DNA of 64,000 nt. Origin: Paraphoma chrysanthemicola (taxonomy: Eukaryota; Ascomycota; Dothideomycetes; Pleosporales; Phaeosphaeriaceae). This document shows, one piece after another, positions 22,516 to 33,184 of the stretch. The stretch's first letter is position 1, and each line of letters opens with the position of its first letter. A program made the translations under genes and the position numbers. Below the pieces are notes generated by a model. The model was not told the origin of the DNA and searched no databases. It saw only the letters and a program-made list of their open reading frames with translations. The stretch spans positions 620,001 through 684,000 of the forward strand of contig JAGMWG010000014.1 in assembly GCA_020744225.1 (NCBI GenBank). Reading direction: 5' to 3'.

Positions 22516-24812
22516 GGTTAGGCAAAGCGATGTATAAAGTGACGAAGTACTTTGAATTACTGAAACAGTGGGAAGAACTAAATGGAGGGCGATAAGGACC
22601 TGAATATTACCCAATATGTAGCAGGAGGGCCGGGATTATATACATCATATCTGTTGAATGATCTTAGTCCTCCAGGCTCGAGCTGGTCTGGATTTGTCTT
22701 GAGATGAACAGATGCCACGCCTCGTTTTCGGGAAAGCTGTGAGTCTAAAAGCGGCCAGAAGAAACGGGTCCGGCCGCGTATAGGCAGGACCAGTGCTGAT
22801 AGGGTTCGCCACGGACGACAAGAACCATAGCCTGGCAGGCGGCTGCTTGAAGATGCGGGCACAGAGCCTACTCGCTGCAGGCCACACCCTACATCTACAT
22901 CTCAAGAATGACCTCAATCAAGGTCGGCTCACATCCCTGTCGCCAATCAGCAAATCTGATGGTGACTTTATCCCTTTCGTGAGCTCTCATTTGTTGGCGC
23001 ACTCACACTGTTGCATCTTCGTCCCGGGGGAGAGCGTCCCTTGAACACAAATCTACTTACACATTTCGAGCGCCAAGCACTGCCTAAGTCCTGGGGATAA
23101 AATTGAATAGGAGAGCACTACTGCAACTTAGACTTGTTAGAACATTTTTTGTGCGCAAAGGAACGTAGTCTTGAGCGTTCCATGGGCGCGCGTTCAGCCT
23201 GAGATAGGGACCGCAGGTGCAGGCGACTCTGCAACTTGTGGACATCGACCAAGCCAGCGTCAGCGCTGCTCGACGCGCTTGACGCCTGCAGGGGCCGCGC
23301 CGGGGCTGCGTCTGCCTTTAAATAAGTACACGTCCCGCACCGCTTCCTGCCTGTCTGCCCTGATGACTGAGATCCCTGCTTGCCATTCTTGACGCACGTT
23401 GTGCCTTAGCTCTTCAGTGCGCGGCATGAGTCTCGCTGCTCTTAGTGAAAAGGTCCGATTTTACCGAAGCCCTGCCGCGGATGCATCTTGACATAACACG
23501 GTCAGGCATTAGTACTGCGCAGGTCTCATGCTGCCAGAGTTATTTCCTGCGCCCTTCCCTTCCCATTAGCGCTGAGACTAGCTGCTGAGTGGTAGCCCGC
23601 CTTCGCTTGCCCCGCTGACTTCAGAGATGCTTGGCTAGTATGGCTGCTTGGGAACATTGACCAGTGAGCATTGGCTGCGTTAGGCTTAGGGCAGAGGTTG
23701 GTAGCATCAGTAGAGGTGGCCCGAAAGTGCGGGAGCAAAAATCGACGTCCCCGCCCTCTGCAACACCCGCTCTGGTACTTGACATCATTTCTCAGGCCTC
23801 TTCAGGAATACACAACATCCCAGACATCTTTGGGAACATGCATTATTCCAGCGTACTTCATGAAGTCGCGTGGAGTTCTCGTATCGCACCTCATCCGACC
23901 ACGGGGCGGTCTAAGACAGCTGATATTTGTACCGCATCGGTGGATTTACAAGCTAGCTGTGCAGCTGCATGACGCACATTCTGAATACGAAGAGCATGTT
24001 GAACATGCTCCAGGATCGCTGCCGACGATCGTGCTCAGGTAAGGCTGGCGAATAATGCCCGGAAGCCGTGCCGTGGTCTGCGCTACATACTCACTTATCA
24101 CACTAAAGAACGATTCCTGCGAATTCAATCAGATGTCGGTTCAACACCCCTGCCAACGCGACAGATTGTTCACAGAACCTCCCATCCGCTACCAACGCCA
24201 TTCCAATTCGAGTTATTTATGTTGATGATATACTTCTCAGAGATAATATTCACAGTAGACCGCGGCACAGCCGCTTCCGACATACATGGAGTACTAAAAT
24301 TGTACTACCTGACCAGTGAAGAGTAAAGAAGTCACGTGAATAACAACTTGATTAGTGCAAATCGTATAGGACGCCAGCCAATTTAGTTGTCAGGTAACCG
24401 ACAGCGCATTCGCATATCCGATGGGACGCTGCAGGCGACCTTTGCACACGACTGTGACGCAACGTGCACTCGATAGAGCATCGAAGAGCTCAGTGCTTGA
24501 GTGCGTACCGTGCGACTCGAGCTCAGCTGGCACTTGTATCGAGTCGTGGTGCAGTTCATGAAACCAGCAGTTTGTGGATTCGGTGTCTCCCATTTGATAT
24601 GCGAGGGTGCAGTGACGTAAGGTAAGATAATTTGGTCAGAGCTCATGGATAACAGCTTTTATTCAAGGAGCTGAATAGCTAGGAAGCCATTATATCATCC
24701 CCTACATGACTTGTACTCGCAGCCGTAAAGCCGAGTTCGATGAACCATGGATCACTTCCATAAATCTTCGCTCTATTAATGAGACCTTCTCTTACCACGA
24801 CTTTGCGTCTCT
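22516..24812. other. 2.3-kb gene-poor stretch
   Basis: No frame here shows recognisable family character or a convincing exon chain on either strand. It may hold the promoter of two-finger copy 2 and decayed DNA. No terminal repeats of a transposon were recognised by eye. Confidence 0.4.
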
Positions 24813-25724
24813 TCAATCATGCAGCATCCCCTCAATCGTGCGATGAACAATCGCCCCGCACTCTCCATCACATCTCCTCCCTAGCGGAGGCGAGTCCGCA
24901 CGACATCCATGAATGTCAACAACCACCTGAACATTCTCCGCACGCAAAAAAGTCTTCGTACGCTGTGGGAGCGTCTGGAATTTTTCCCGCCCGCGTTGCC
25001 GAAGACATCCAGACACCTCAAACCGGACGGTGAGATTTCGCAATTTCGTCAATCCCTTCTGCCAACCCTGATGGCTGCTCAGCCCGTGGCCCCACGCGTG
25101 CCACACGTGCACATACACCTGGTTATCTTTGACGCGCAAGTCCTCAAACTCGGAATCTTGAATACCGCACTGCATCCTATATTTGTAGTCATGGATGTCT
25201 ATGAACTTAGTCCGATCGTTGTTGGCTACATGCAGAAGCGGTCCAAAATCAGACGCGCGTTTTGGACGCGCAAGGGCCAGAACCTCGGAGGATCCAGGAT
25301 CACGCTGACTATGATCGTACGACGGATTCCATTTGTTGAAGAGGCCGTTCTCGTGAGTGAGCGATGAAAAGGCATTGCCCATTTTGATGACGAGTTCCAC
25401 ATTTCGAATGTGTTGTCCGATCAGGGTGCGAGGGAAGCGAAAGCGAGGAACTGAACCTCCATAGGTTTTGGAATGGGCGATTTGAAAGATATTGTTGCAG
25501 TAGTATGCTTCCATGGCAAGTTCGTACATGGATCGATTGGCTTGAGCGACTTTGACCAACTTGGGCCCATAGACTAGAGAGTGTGTTTGAGCAGTAACGG
25601 GTCGACGAACAACGAAGTACTGTTCCATGACCATTATCTGGAGCTCCGCCGGTAGGGCTTTCCACAGATGAAACCGCTGTAGTTTGTTTGACAACGGCGA
25701 CGACAGTGTCAGGAATTGCGACAT
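24813..25724 (-). CDS. Hypothetical F-box-like / 2EXR-type fungal protein
   Basis: Single exon of about 303 residues from the ATG at 25724 (MSQFLTLSSPLSNKLQRF). A further 19 open codons exist upstream but begin without ATG. The segment LWKALPAELQIMVMEQYFVV at about residues 20-40 resembles the start of the short F-box-like motif in many fungal hypothetical proteins, followed by a conserved-looking part (LVKVAQANRSMYELAMEAYY, NIFQIAHSK). The rest has no recognised domain and no membrane segment. The C-terminal part has several Cys (HGCRADSPPLGRRCDGECG). Members of such families are numerous in filamentous fungi and mostly uncharacterised. Function is not assigned. Confidence 0.7.
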   Translation of the reverse strand: MSQFLTLSSPLSNKLQRFHLWKALPAELQIMVMEQYFVVRRPVTAQTHSLVYGPKLVKVAQANRSMYELAMEAYYCNNIFQIAHSKTYGGSVPRFRFPRTLIGQHIRNVELVIKMGNAFSSLTHENGLFNKWNPSYDHSQRDPGSSEVLALARPKRASDFGPLLHVANNDRTKFIDIHDYKYRMQCGIQDSEFEDLRVKDNQVYVHVWHAWGHGLSSHQGWQKGLTKLRNLTVRFEVSGCLRQRGREKFQTLPQRTKTFLRAENVQVVVDIHGCRADSPPLGRRCDGECGAIVHRTIEGMLHD

Positions 25725-26051
25725 GGCGGTTGGCGTTCTAGCTTGTGTAAAACGTTCCTTGTTGTGGTTGTTGTGGTCCACCTTTTGGATTAGCGTTACT
25801 TTTAGTCGGTCTGGCGAGAAGAAGTGAGCGAAATTTGCAGCAGAAAGTCACCGACAAGGTAAAGCTAGTCTCCTTGCAGAAGTGAGAGAGCAGTCACAAT
25901 TTCGCGGGATCAAACAAAATTGATACTGAAAACCACGCCTTGAGGCAAGCCCTAAAGCAATCCGGGGCTGCTAGTTGATGGCGTAGCATCGTCCACGCCT
26001 GAGAAAATGGCGACTCAAGGAGCCCTTGGCAGAACCCGCGGGCATGTGGGC
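25725..26051. other. Short intergenic gap
   Basis: Promoter of the F-box-like gene and 3' flank of the homeobox gene. Nothing else seen. Confidence 0.5.
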
Positions 26052-28766
26052 TCAGTCTGCCTCTTCGATTACGAGCTCCACCACGCCACTGGATGAGCTT
26101 TTCTGTGGCTGTATAGGCCAACGAATGGCAGCCATGCTCACAAGACCAGCGCTCATAGCCAAAGACGCGACGTGAGGCTTCGGTATCTCCTCGATGACAG
26201 ACTCATTGTCCTTTGGGAACTCAGATGGCTTCGAACTTCGCGACAAGAAGACACGGGACGATAAGATGGGCACGTATGTGCTAAGACGGAAAAATCGAGG
26301 GACCGTTGAGTCCCCTCTCGAAGTCGTTGTATCCGAGCGTGAGCGCTGCGGCTTCGCTGAAGACCCGGTACTAGCTGACGAATTGTCGTCACGGACCTTC
26401 TTGCGAGTCGGGGCCTGCTTCTTGGCGTAGGCAGTGCTCTTCTTATCGACAAGTGCCGAAGCAGGCGCGGGCTTGTCCACCGTAAAAGGCCCAATGGGGG
26501 TCGAGTCTAGATCCATAAGGCAGGGCTGCCAGCTTTCGTTGAACTCGACTGGCTCAAACGAGGCTCCTTTGTTTCGCATGTAATTTTGCTCAATGATCGA
26601 ATTACCTTGCAACAAAGTTGGCAGGGAAGCGCCATGGAAGTTGTGTAGATGCTGAAGGAAGGCTTCTTCTGATGTATAGAACTCCTGATTACACGAGCGA
26701 TAGCGATGGTAGTTTTGCGCGTGCTCGGCGTGTGGTGTGCGATAGCCCGCCCCACAGAGGTGACAGTGATGTGCCTTGGCCGAAGGGAAGTCTGGACACA
26801 GTGGTGGACCTGCATTATCGGCAGTAACGTCGTCAAAGCTTTTGAGGAATCGGCAGCTCCAGACCTTGCAGTGAGAGTGCTCGTTCATCTCGGCAATGTC
26901 GGTAAAGATCTTGAGACAGTAGCGACATCGGAAGGACTCAAAGGGCGATGTGGAGTAGAGGTTCTCTAAATGCTGCTCCCGTCTCTCTGACCACCAAGCC
27001 GAACGATCATGTTCGCGGGCGATGAGATGCTCGGCAACATGCTCGCAGCGTTCTGACCAGTCCTTCGACTTCTTTCCACACATTCCGCAGTGCAACATCG
27101 GGTCATCCTGCTTCATCGGAGCGCCAAAGCGACGCCATTTCATAGCGAGGTCTTTGCATCCAAAATTGTGGCCCTCAGCTCCCATGAGTCGTGCTTGACA
27201 TCCAGCACGCACGGAGGGGTGCTTGGTGTTGGCGAAGTGGACGTGGTGCAAGTGTTGCACAAAGTGATCTCGACGATAGAAAGTCCTTTGTGTTTCAGGT
27301 TTGCTTCGGCATTGTTGATATTTGTGGCCAGCCATGTGATCATCATCAGGATGCATGTGACCGCAGAAAGGACAGCACTCTATGGCAGTGGGTTTCGTGT
27401 CGCAGCATATCCACGTGGTCCGGAGAGCATGAACAGAGTCTTCGTGTCGCACCCATTCATATTTCGTCTTAAACGCGCGCGGGCAGAAGGTACAATAGAA
27501 TGGTAGATCTTTCTGAGGTTCTCCCGCACTGTTGACGCCATTGAATTTCGGTCGGGTGTTGTGCGGCGACTCTTTCCAAGCCATACGACGACGACCACGT
27601 CTACGGTCACGACCAAAGGATGATATGTTGCTGCGGCTCCCGCTGGACGACACGGTATACGTGGTGGGTGCTGTGCCTTCTGACGAGGCCACGGAGGTGA
27701 TGACAGAGCCGGTCCGACCACGTCTCGAGTTTGACCACGCATCGTCACCTGCGCCACTGCTATCCAAGGACTCTGTCTCGATAGCAGCCTGGATAGCAGG
27801 AAGTTCAATGGCTTCTTCCTGATAGGATTGAGCGAGATAGACGGCAAGCGGCTGAGGCGGCTGGACATCCGCATCGGCGTCCTTGTCAAGCGCTTCAAGA
27901 CTGTCTTTCGAAAGCCTTGTGTCTAAGGAGCGTCCAAGGGCATCGGGCGTCTTCTGTGATTCATCTGCCACATCTAAATTGGTGAGCCGAAGACCGCTAT
28001 CTTTGCTTCCACAGTGCTTACCATCGCCCTTCTTCCTCGCTCTGGTATTATTGAACCAGTTACGGACTTTCTTGACATCTAAATTCGCCTGATGGGCGAT
28101 GATGTCCAGCTCCCATGAGCATGGATAAGGGTTGGCCACGAACTCATCTTCCAGGATCTGTCTCGCCTCCAGCGGAATGCGGCTCTGGGGCCCTTTGCGT
28201 TTGGCAGACGCAGGCTTCCAGCTTGCTATGGAAGCTTGTCGGTGTGGTCCAGCTGGCCTTTTTGAACGAGTTGTTTGAGTTCCTGATTTTGGTGCGGTCT
28301 GCTGTTCTGTGACCGAGGGCAGATCTGAGAGGGGACGAGCAAGCGATGAATCGAAAGTGCGCTCTGCCTCAACATTGTGACCACCAATGATATCTGCGGG
28401 TCCATGCAAGTCCAATGATGAAGAAGGTGCGAGACTTGACGATGCCTGCGTCTCAACGGCGGCCGAATCGTTCTGTATGGTATCCACTAATGGCCAGTTT
28501 GTGACGTCGTGGGGATTGATGTCATCAAAGATGTTGGGCATGTGGATGTCGCGCGGCATTAAGTCTACCTCAAAGGGCAGCGGCGCAGGGTCCACCGTCC
28601 AATCCATGGTCATATCATCGTCCAAGAACTGATACATACCAGCGGACTGGTCGCAAACACTGTCTGGTACATGCGCATCATGGTCGTGCTCCAATTGGTC
28701 AAAGTCGAAGAACTCGTCCATATTGTCGCATGCGTGGGAGCCGGAGGTGGCCATGGTGAACGCCAT
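26052..28766 (-). CDS. Homeobox (TALE-like) / C2H2 zinc-finger transcription factor 1
   Basis: Intronless gene of 904 residues (ATG at 28766; a second ATG at 28754). The N-terminal 160 residues are acidic, with DEFFDFDQLEHDHDAH, like an activation region. A homeodomain lies at about 186-246 with third-helix motif KKVRNWFNNTRARKK, the TALE/KN type. A long Ser-rich linker with a basic patch (RDRRRGRRR, about 386-394) follows. From about 424 there is a Cys/His-rich region beginning with a C2H2 unit, YCTFCPRAFKTKYEWVRHED, then further C..C..H..H groups (ECCPFCGHMHPDDDH, LHCGMCGKK, FRCRYCLKIF, HHCHLCGAGY) to about residue 740. The C-terminus has a mildly hydrophobic stretch (HVASLAMSAGLVSMAAIRW). 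Such homeobox/C2H2 fusions are known in Pezizomycotina. A relative lies at 60.7 kb. DNA targets unknown. Confidence 0.9.
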   Translation of the reverse strand: MAFTMATSGSHACDNMDEFFDFDQLEHDHDAHVPDSVCDQSAGMYQFLDDDMTMDWTVDPAPLPFEVDLMPRDIHMPNIFDDINPHDVTNWPLVDTIQNDSAAVETQASSSLAPSSSLDLHGPADIIGGHNVEAERTFDSSLARPLSDLPSVTEQQTAPKSGTQTTRSKRPAGPHRQASIASWKPASAKRKGPQSRIPLEARQILEDEFVANPYPCSWELDIIAHQANLDVKKVRNWFNNTRARKKGDGKHCGSKDSGLRLTNLDVADESQKTPDALGRSLDTRLSKDSLEALDKDADADVQPPQPLAVYLAQSYQEEAIELPAIQAAIETESLDSSGAGDDAWSNSRRGRTGSVITSVASSEGTAPTTYTVSSSGSRSNISSFGRDRRRGRRRMAWKESPHNTRPKFNGVNSAGEPQKDLPFYCTFCPRAFKTKYEWVRHEDSVHALRTTWICCDTKPTAIECCPFCGHMHPDDDHMAGHKYQQCRSKPETQRTFYRRDHFVQHLHHVHFANTKHPSVRAGCQARLMGAEGHNFGCKDLAMKWRRFGAPMKQDDPMLHCGMCGKKSKDWSERCEHVAEHLIAREHDRSAWWSERREQHLENLYSTSPFESFRCRYCLKIFTDIAEMNEHSHCKVWSCRFLKSFDDVTADNAGPPLCPDFPSAKAHHCHLCGAGYRTPHAEHAQNYHRYRSCNQEFYTSEEAFLQHLHNFHGASLPTLLQGNSIIEQNYMRNKGASFEPVEFNESWQPCLMDLDSTPIGPFTVDKPAPASALVDKKSTAYAKKQAPTRKKVRDDNSSASTGSSAKPQRSRSDTTTSRGDSTVPRFFRLSTYVPILSSRVFLSRSSKPSEFPKDNESVIEEIPKPHVASLAMSAGLVSMAAIRWPIQPQKSSSSGVVELVIEEAD

Positions 28767-29295
28767 TACAGCCGTGCCCCGGCGAACTCCAGTACGGCTT
28801 ATCCTGGCGTGTTGGAATTGTTCATTGACGAAGTAGAGTGGTCCGGCTGTTCGAAGAGGCAGAGATAGATTGGGTGTCGCATAACAGGGTGCTGCTGCCT
28901 CGACATTGACGAGATGAACGAGGTGTCTCGTGCGGCTGGATCATCAAGACGAAGAGGGTGTGATCGCCAGGCAGTAAGGCGCCCCGCTAAGCCATGGAGC
29001 AGGTGCGACCACAGCTGAGAATGGAGCAGGCAAGAACTTTGTTGGACAACTATCGAATATGCCGACGACTGAACTCATTGTGTTTGGGAGGCTGACGAAT
29101 CGAGTGGGTATCACACGCGATAGATTAGTTTTACCCAGCATGGTGGTCTCCAAACTCCGACTCCGACGGCATTACTTCTGAGGAGCTTTGCAGACGGGTC
29201 CTGATTGGCCCCGCCATCGTCGCGGACCCACCAAAAAGTTTCCACCACCGTGAACGACGCCAACTTGCCTGTCGCATGCTTCAACACCCCACACA
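28767..29295. promoter_or_regulatory. Divergent promoter, homeobox/C2H2 factor 1 / UTP15
   Basis: About 530 bases between starts at 28766 (-) and 29296 (+). Minus-strand open frames here overlap the UTP15 start and have no family character. Confidence 0.45.
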
Positions 29296-30977
29296 ATGGC
29301 GGCCGAAGTGCAACTGCTGCAGCCCGCGAAGCTGCCGAAAGGCCCCGCGACAATTACCTCTGAGCAAAAATACTGGAACTCGTTTGCGTCCGAGCTGCGA
29401 CTCGACCCGTCGCAGCACTCTTCGCCTGTCACCCACATTTCCATACCGCCGCCGCCCTCGAACCTCCAGACAGCGTCGCAAGAATTATTCGCGGTGACCA
29501 CCGGATCGCGCGTGCAGATCTTCTCTGCCAAGACGCGCAAAGTGGTCAAGACCATCTCACGATTCGGCGTCGATGACATTGCGCGCTCCGGCAACATACG
29601 GCGGGATGGCAGGATTTTGGTTGCGGGAGGCGAGAGCGGTGCGATCCAGGCATTCGATGTGAAAAGCAGAGCCATCTTGAAGACATGGAAGGAACACAAG
29701 CAGCCCGTGTGGGTGACGCAATGGCATCCGTCCGAGCTCACCAACCTCATGAGCTGTTCGGACGACAGGACGGTACGACTGTGGGATCTGCCCAGCGACC
29801 GGAGCATAACCACGTTCCATGGGCATCAGGACTATGTGCGCTGTGGTCAGTTTATGCCTGCGCAGAGTGGGTTGATGGTGTCTGGAAGTTACGATCAGAC
29901 GGTGCGACTATGGGACTCGAGAGCTGGCGGCAAGGCCGTCATGGTGTTCAAGCATGCTGCGCCCATCGAGACTGTCCTTCCTATGCCGTCGGGCACATCA
30001 GTCCTGGCAACAAGCGACAACACGATCAGCGTCCTCGACATCATCGCCGCGAAGCCCATCCACATGCTGCGCAACCACCAAAAGACCGTCACAGCCCTCA
30101 CCCTCGCCAACAACGGCGAACGACTCCTGTCCGGTGCTCTCGATGGCCACGTCAAAGTCTTCGAGACCAGCGGCTGGAACGTTGTCGGTGCTCTCAAGTA
30201 CCCCTCACCCATCCTTTCCCTCAGCGTCATCCCCAGCCAAAAAGAGGACAAGCACATTGCGGTCGGCATGCAGTCCGGTCTCCTATCAATCCGCACCCAT
30301 CTCTCAGGCGAGCAAAAGGTGCAAGCTCGGGAGCGTGAGAAGGAGATGAAAGCGCTCATGGAGGGCAAGATTGAAGAATACGATCGCGGCAAGAAACGAA
30401 AGCGCGGCGCAGGGTGGGAGAAGCGCATGCGCGGAAAAGACTATACAGGCGAGAGCGCCGACATCGTCATCGAAGGCAATGCGCGAGGTAAGATCAATAC
30501 AGGTCAAGCCTGGGCCCGCGCCCTACAAGCCACGCAGTATGCAAAAGCCCTGGACTTGGTCCTGGATGCAAAGGTACATATCCCCACCTCTTCTCAATAT
30601 CATGGCAGCAACTGACGACAGAACAGGACCACAACGCCCGGGCCCAAACAATTTCCCTCCTTACAGCCCTCCGTCACCGCTCTGCTTTACGCACCGCCCT
30701 CATGAACCGCGACGAACTCACGCTCCAGCCCATTCTTCGCTGGCTCAACAAGAACATCGCCGACTACCGCGTCACACAACTGACTACTGATGTTGCGCTC
30801 GTAGTCCTCGATTTATACTCGGATCAGTTGGGCCGCAGTGAGGAAATCGATAACCTAGTCGATGGGCTGATGCAGAAGGTCAAGGTTATGGTCGAGGCGA
30901 GTCAGATGGCATGGAGCATCAAGGGCATGGTGGACATGTTGGGGGCGAATGTTGGTGTGGAAGGGGCGGACGAGTAG
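29296..30977 (+). CDS. UTP15: U3 small nucleolar RNA-associated protein 15 (WD40)
   Basis: Subunit of the t-UTP/UTP-A complex of the small-subunit processome, acting in the nucleolus on pre-18S rRNA. Two exons, 29296-30573 and 30627-30977, about 542 residues. Features in order: N-terminal PAKLPKGPATITSEQKYWNS, about seven WD40 repeats (for example SCSDDRTVRLWDLPSDRSI, VSGSYDQTVRLWDSRAGGK, LLSGALDGHVKVF) over residues 45-330, a basic coiled linker (REREKEMKALMEGKIEEYD, KKRKRG), and the UTP15 C-terminal helical domain (ALDLVLDAKDHNARAQTISL, LQPILRWLNKNIADYRVT). The splice joining DAK to DHNARAQ is in frame and restores the C-terminal domain. Length matches fungal UTP15. Confidence 0.96.
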
Positions 30978-31142
30978 GTGCAGGATTAGGGATGTAGTGT
31001 GTATTGCATAGCGACGGCGCACGAATTATGATTTTGATCTGGGTTAAAAGTCATGGATAGGTTCGGTGGACTGAATGGTTGATGGTATATTGTACAGATT
31101 CTTTCGGACATATGCTATTCACATCATACATCAATCATACAT

Positions 31143-32488
31143 TTACCACAGACAATACTGTCTCTGCGTCGTGACGGGTCGATCGGGTAGTGCAGTCCAC
31201 AACTTCCTCTTCTCGCGCTTCTTCTTGATTTCTTCTGATATCCTCATGCGTGTCTTTTCTTCCTTCAGCAGTACCGAGAAGCCTACAATCTGTTAGTATC
31301 CCCTTCCGCGCATGCCCATGAAGGAACTATATAGACTTACTCGTCGTCCGATGCGTCAACAAATTCATCGCGCCTCTAGCCCTATACTCCGGACTCTTCC
31401 AGCTCTCTCCCTTCCCAACCCACGCCTGCTCAATGTAAATTTCCGACGGGTCTCTTACAACCTTCTTTCGTCCATCTTTCAACTCAATCGTTGTCGGCAC
31501 ACCGAGTTTCTTCTTTTGCGTCGGCTTGATCTGCACATCCTTGGCGGTCCCCATATCCGTCTGCGCACGCTGCGCTTCCCACCGCTCCTGTGCTAGACGT
31601 CCACTGCCCAAAGACATGCCACGCGAGGCGATGGCTTCGTTTTGCGCAATCTCAAGACCCTTGATGACATCTCGCGCGATGCGCTTCTTGGAAAACCGCA
31701 ACTGGACGAGTGCTTCCGAAACGGTTTTGCCAGCAATTTGATTCACGACCTTTTGCAGCTTCTTGACTGATGTAGGCAGCGTCTGACTCTTATACAGGCT
31801 CTGGCGTTCCGTGCGCGCGAGTGTTTGCGCTTTTGTAAGACGGCCGTGCCGCTTGACGCTGCTGATGACAAGGCGTCGTTCGAGGCGGCGACGAGCAGCG
31901 GGGTCGGGGTCGACATTCATGCGGGAGAGCTTGAGGTTATCTTGGGCTTCGATGGCTTCACGACGGGCTTCGGCCTTTGCTTTCAATGCGGCTTGTTCGG
32001 AAGGGCTGAGATTGGGCTGCCAGCCGGGAATTTCGCGTTCGGGGAGGAAGAGCGAGGAGGGCGACTTGGACAAGGAGCCTTCACGGGTTTGTATGCGAGG
32101 ACCTGTCTTTTCTGTGTCTCCTTCGGCCACGAGACTTTGCTCGATCTCACGCTGCTTGAGGTACTTTTCGAGGATGGGGTTGGAGAGGTCTTGGTCTCTA
32201 TTGACGGCGGGCGTATCGTCCCTTGGCCTGGAGGGGTTCGAGATATTGCGACGGGCAGCGACGGGAAGGGAGGTCGAGGGCACCCATCGCGCTGGGCGGG
32301 GCTGGAAGGCGGCGAGGGCTGTAGTGGTCAGTCTCTATATATATTCATGGCCATCTGATGTTGCGAGTGTGGTGTCGTGCAGGCTAAGAGGTAGTGCACA
32401 GTCTTCACCTAGCATTGCACATGTCGAAGCACTTCAAGAGGGTCTTACCTGACTGCCCTAGCCGCCGTGAGGGTATTCGGGCGCTCAT
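31143..32488 (-). CDS. MRPL22: Mitochondrial large-subunit ribosomal protein uL22m
   Basis: Three exons on the minus strand, 32488-32449, 32318-31341 and 31282-31143, about 385 residues. The tiny first exon (40 bases) supplies MSARIPSRRLGQS, and joining it gives a clear mitochondrial presequence continuing ALAAFQPRPARWVPSTSLPV. The central uL22 domain is at about residues 160-260 (SVKKLQKVVNQIAGKTVSEA, LVQLRFSKKRIARDVIKGLE). The C-terminus from the third exon ends TALPDRPVTTQRQYCLW, the usual end of fungal uL22m. The middle exon alone has no ATG start at its 5' border, so exon 1 is needed. The long N-terminal extension is typical for fungal mitoribosomal proteins. Confidence 0.92.
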
Positions 32489-33184
32489 GGAGATGTGTGG
32501 CGCCTCAATGGCGTGGCGGTGATGCTCTCGACGTCGGCAGCTCGAAATTCTGAAGTTCGGCGGACAACGCCCGCCATGCAGCGATCCCTGTCGGCACGTG
32601 ATGCGCGCCGTCGATCATACGTTCAGCCCTCAGAACGAGGCGTGCGAGGCAGCGATCAGCTCTCGGCGACACATGTTTGCAAAGTCTGTACTTCCCAGCA
32701 GACCGGAACTGCTCTCCGTCGTCACCGAACCACTGTTCCGCAGTCCTCCTTACGTGCCGCCTCGCTTTGGGATTCCACCTTGTCAGCCGGCAAACCGCAT
32801 CAAGGAAATCCGGCTCGCGACCTTCGCGTCGTTACTTGATTAGCTCCGGGGGCCCAAGCTTGTACTGTCGTGAACTTTCTTCTAGACCCAGCGACTGTGC
32901 TCCTCGCCCACCATCCGACGCACGCGATACCCGGCCCTTCCACCCTCCTTTCTGGTTCGTCTTGTGGTCGCGACGCTCTTCCTGTAGCGTGCCTCCCGCT
33001 GTTCGTCCCATGCCGTTCGCTTCGAGGACATCCAGACCCTAAGAACCTGGACTTGCAAGTCGCGATCGCCCTAAATAGCCGTGAGATATATCGAATGCAC
33101 GCCACGCTCGCCTGACGTGTGCTGCGACCGTCGTGACTTCGACCACGGTGCGCAAGAGTAGGACTTTGCACCGCACCCTTCAAC
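32489..33184. promoter_or_regulatory. Divergent promoter, uL22m / PRP24
   Basis: About 700 bases between divergent starts at 32488 (-) and 33185 (+). Several long frames on both strands lack family character; the longest (minus, 32800-33579) overlaps PRP24 exon 1 and is a shadow. Confidence 0.5.

Noticed and set aside
29172..30428. Long minus-strand open frames opposite UTP15
   Set aside because: They mirror the strongly supported WD40 gene; GC-rich coding DNA often leaves the opposite strand open.
31811..32452. 213-codon plus-strand frame opposite uL22m
   Set aside because: Low-complexity Arg/Ser-rich composition and full overlap with the mitoribosomal gene; a shadow.
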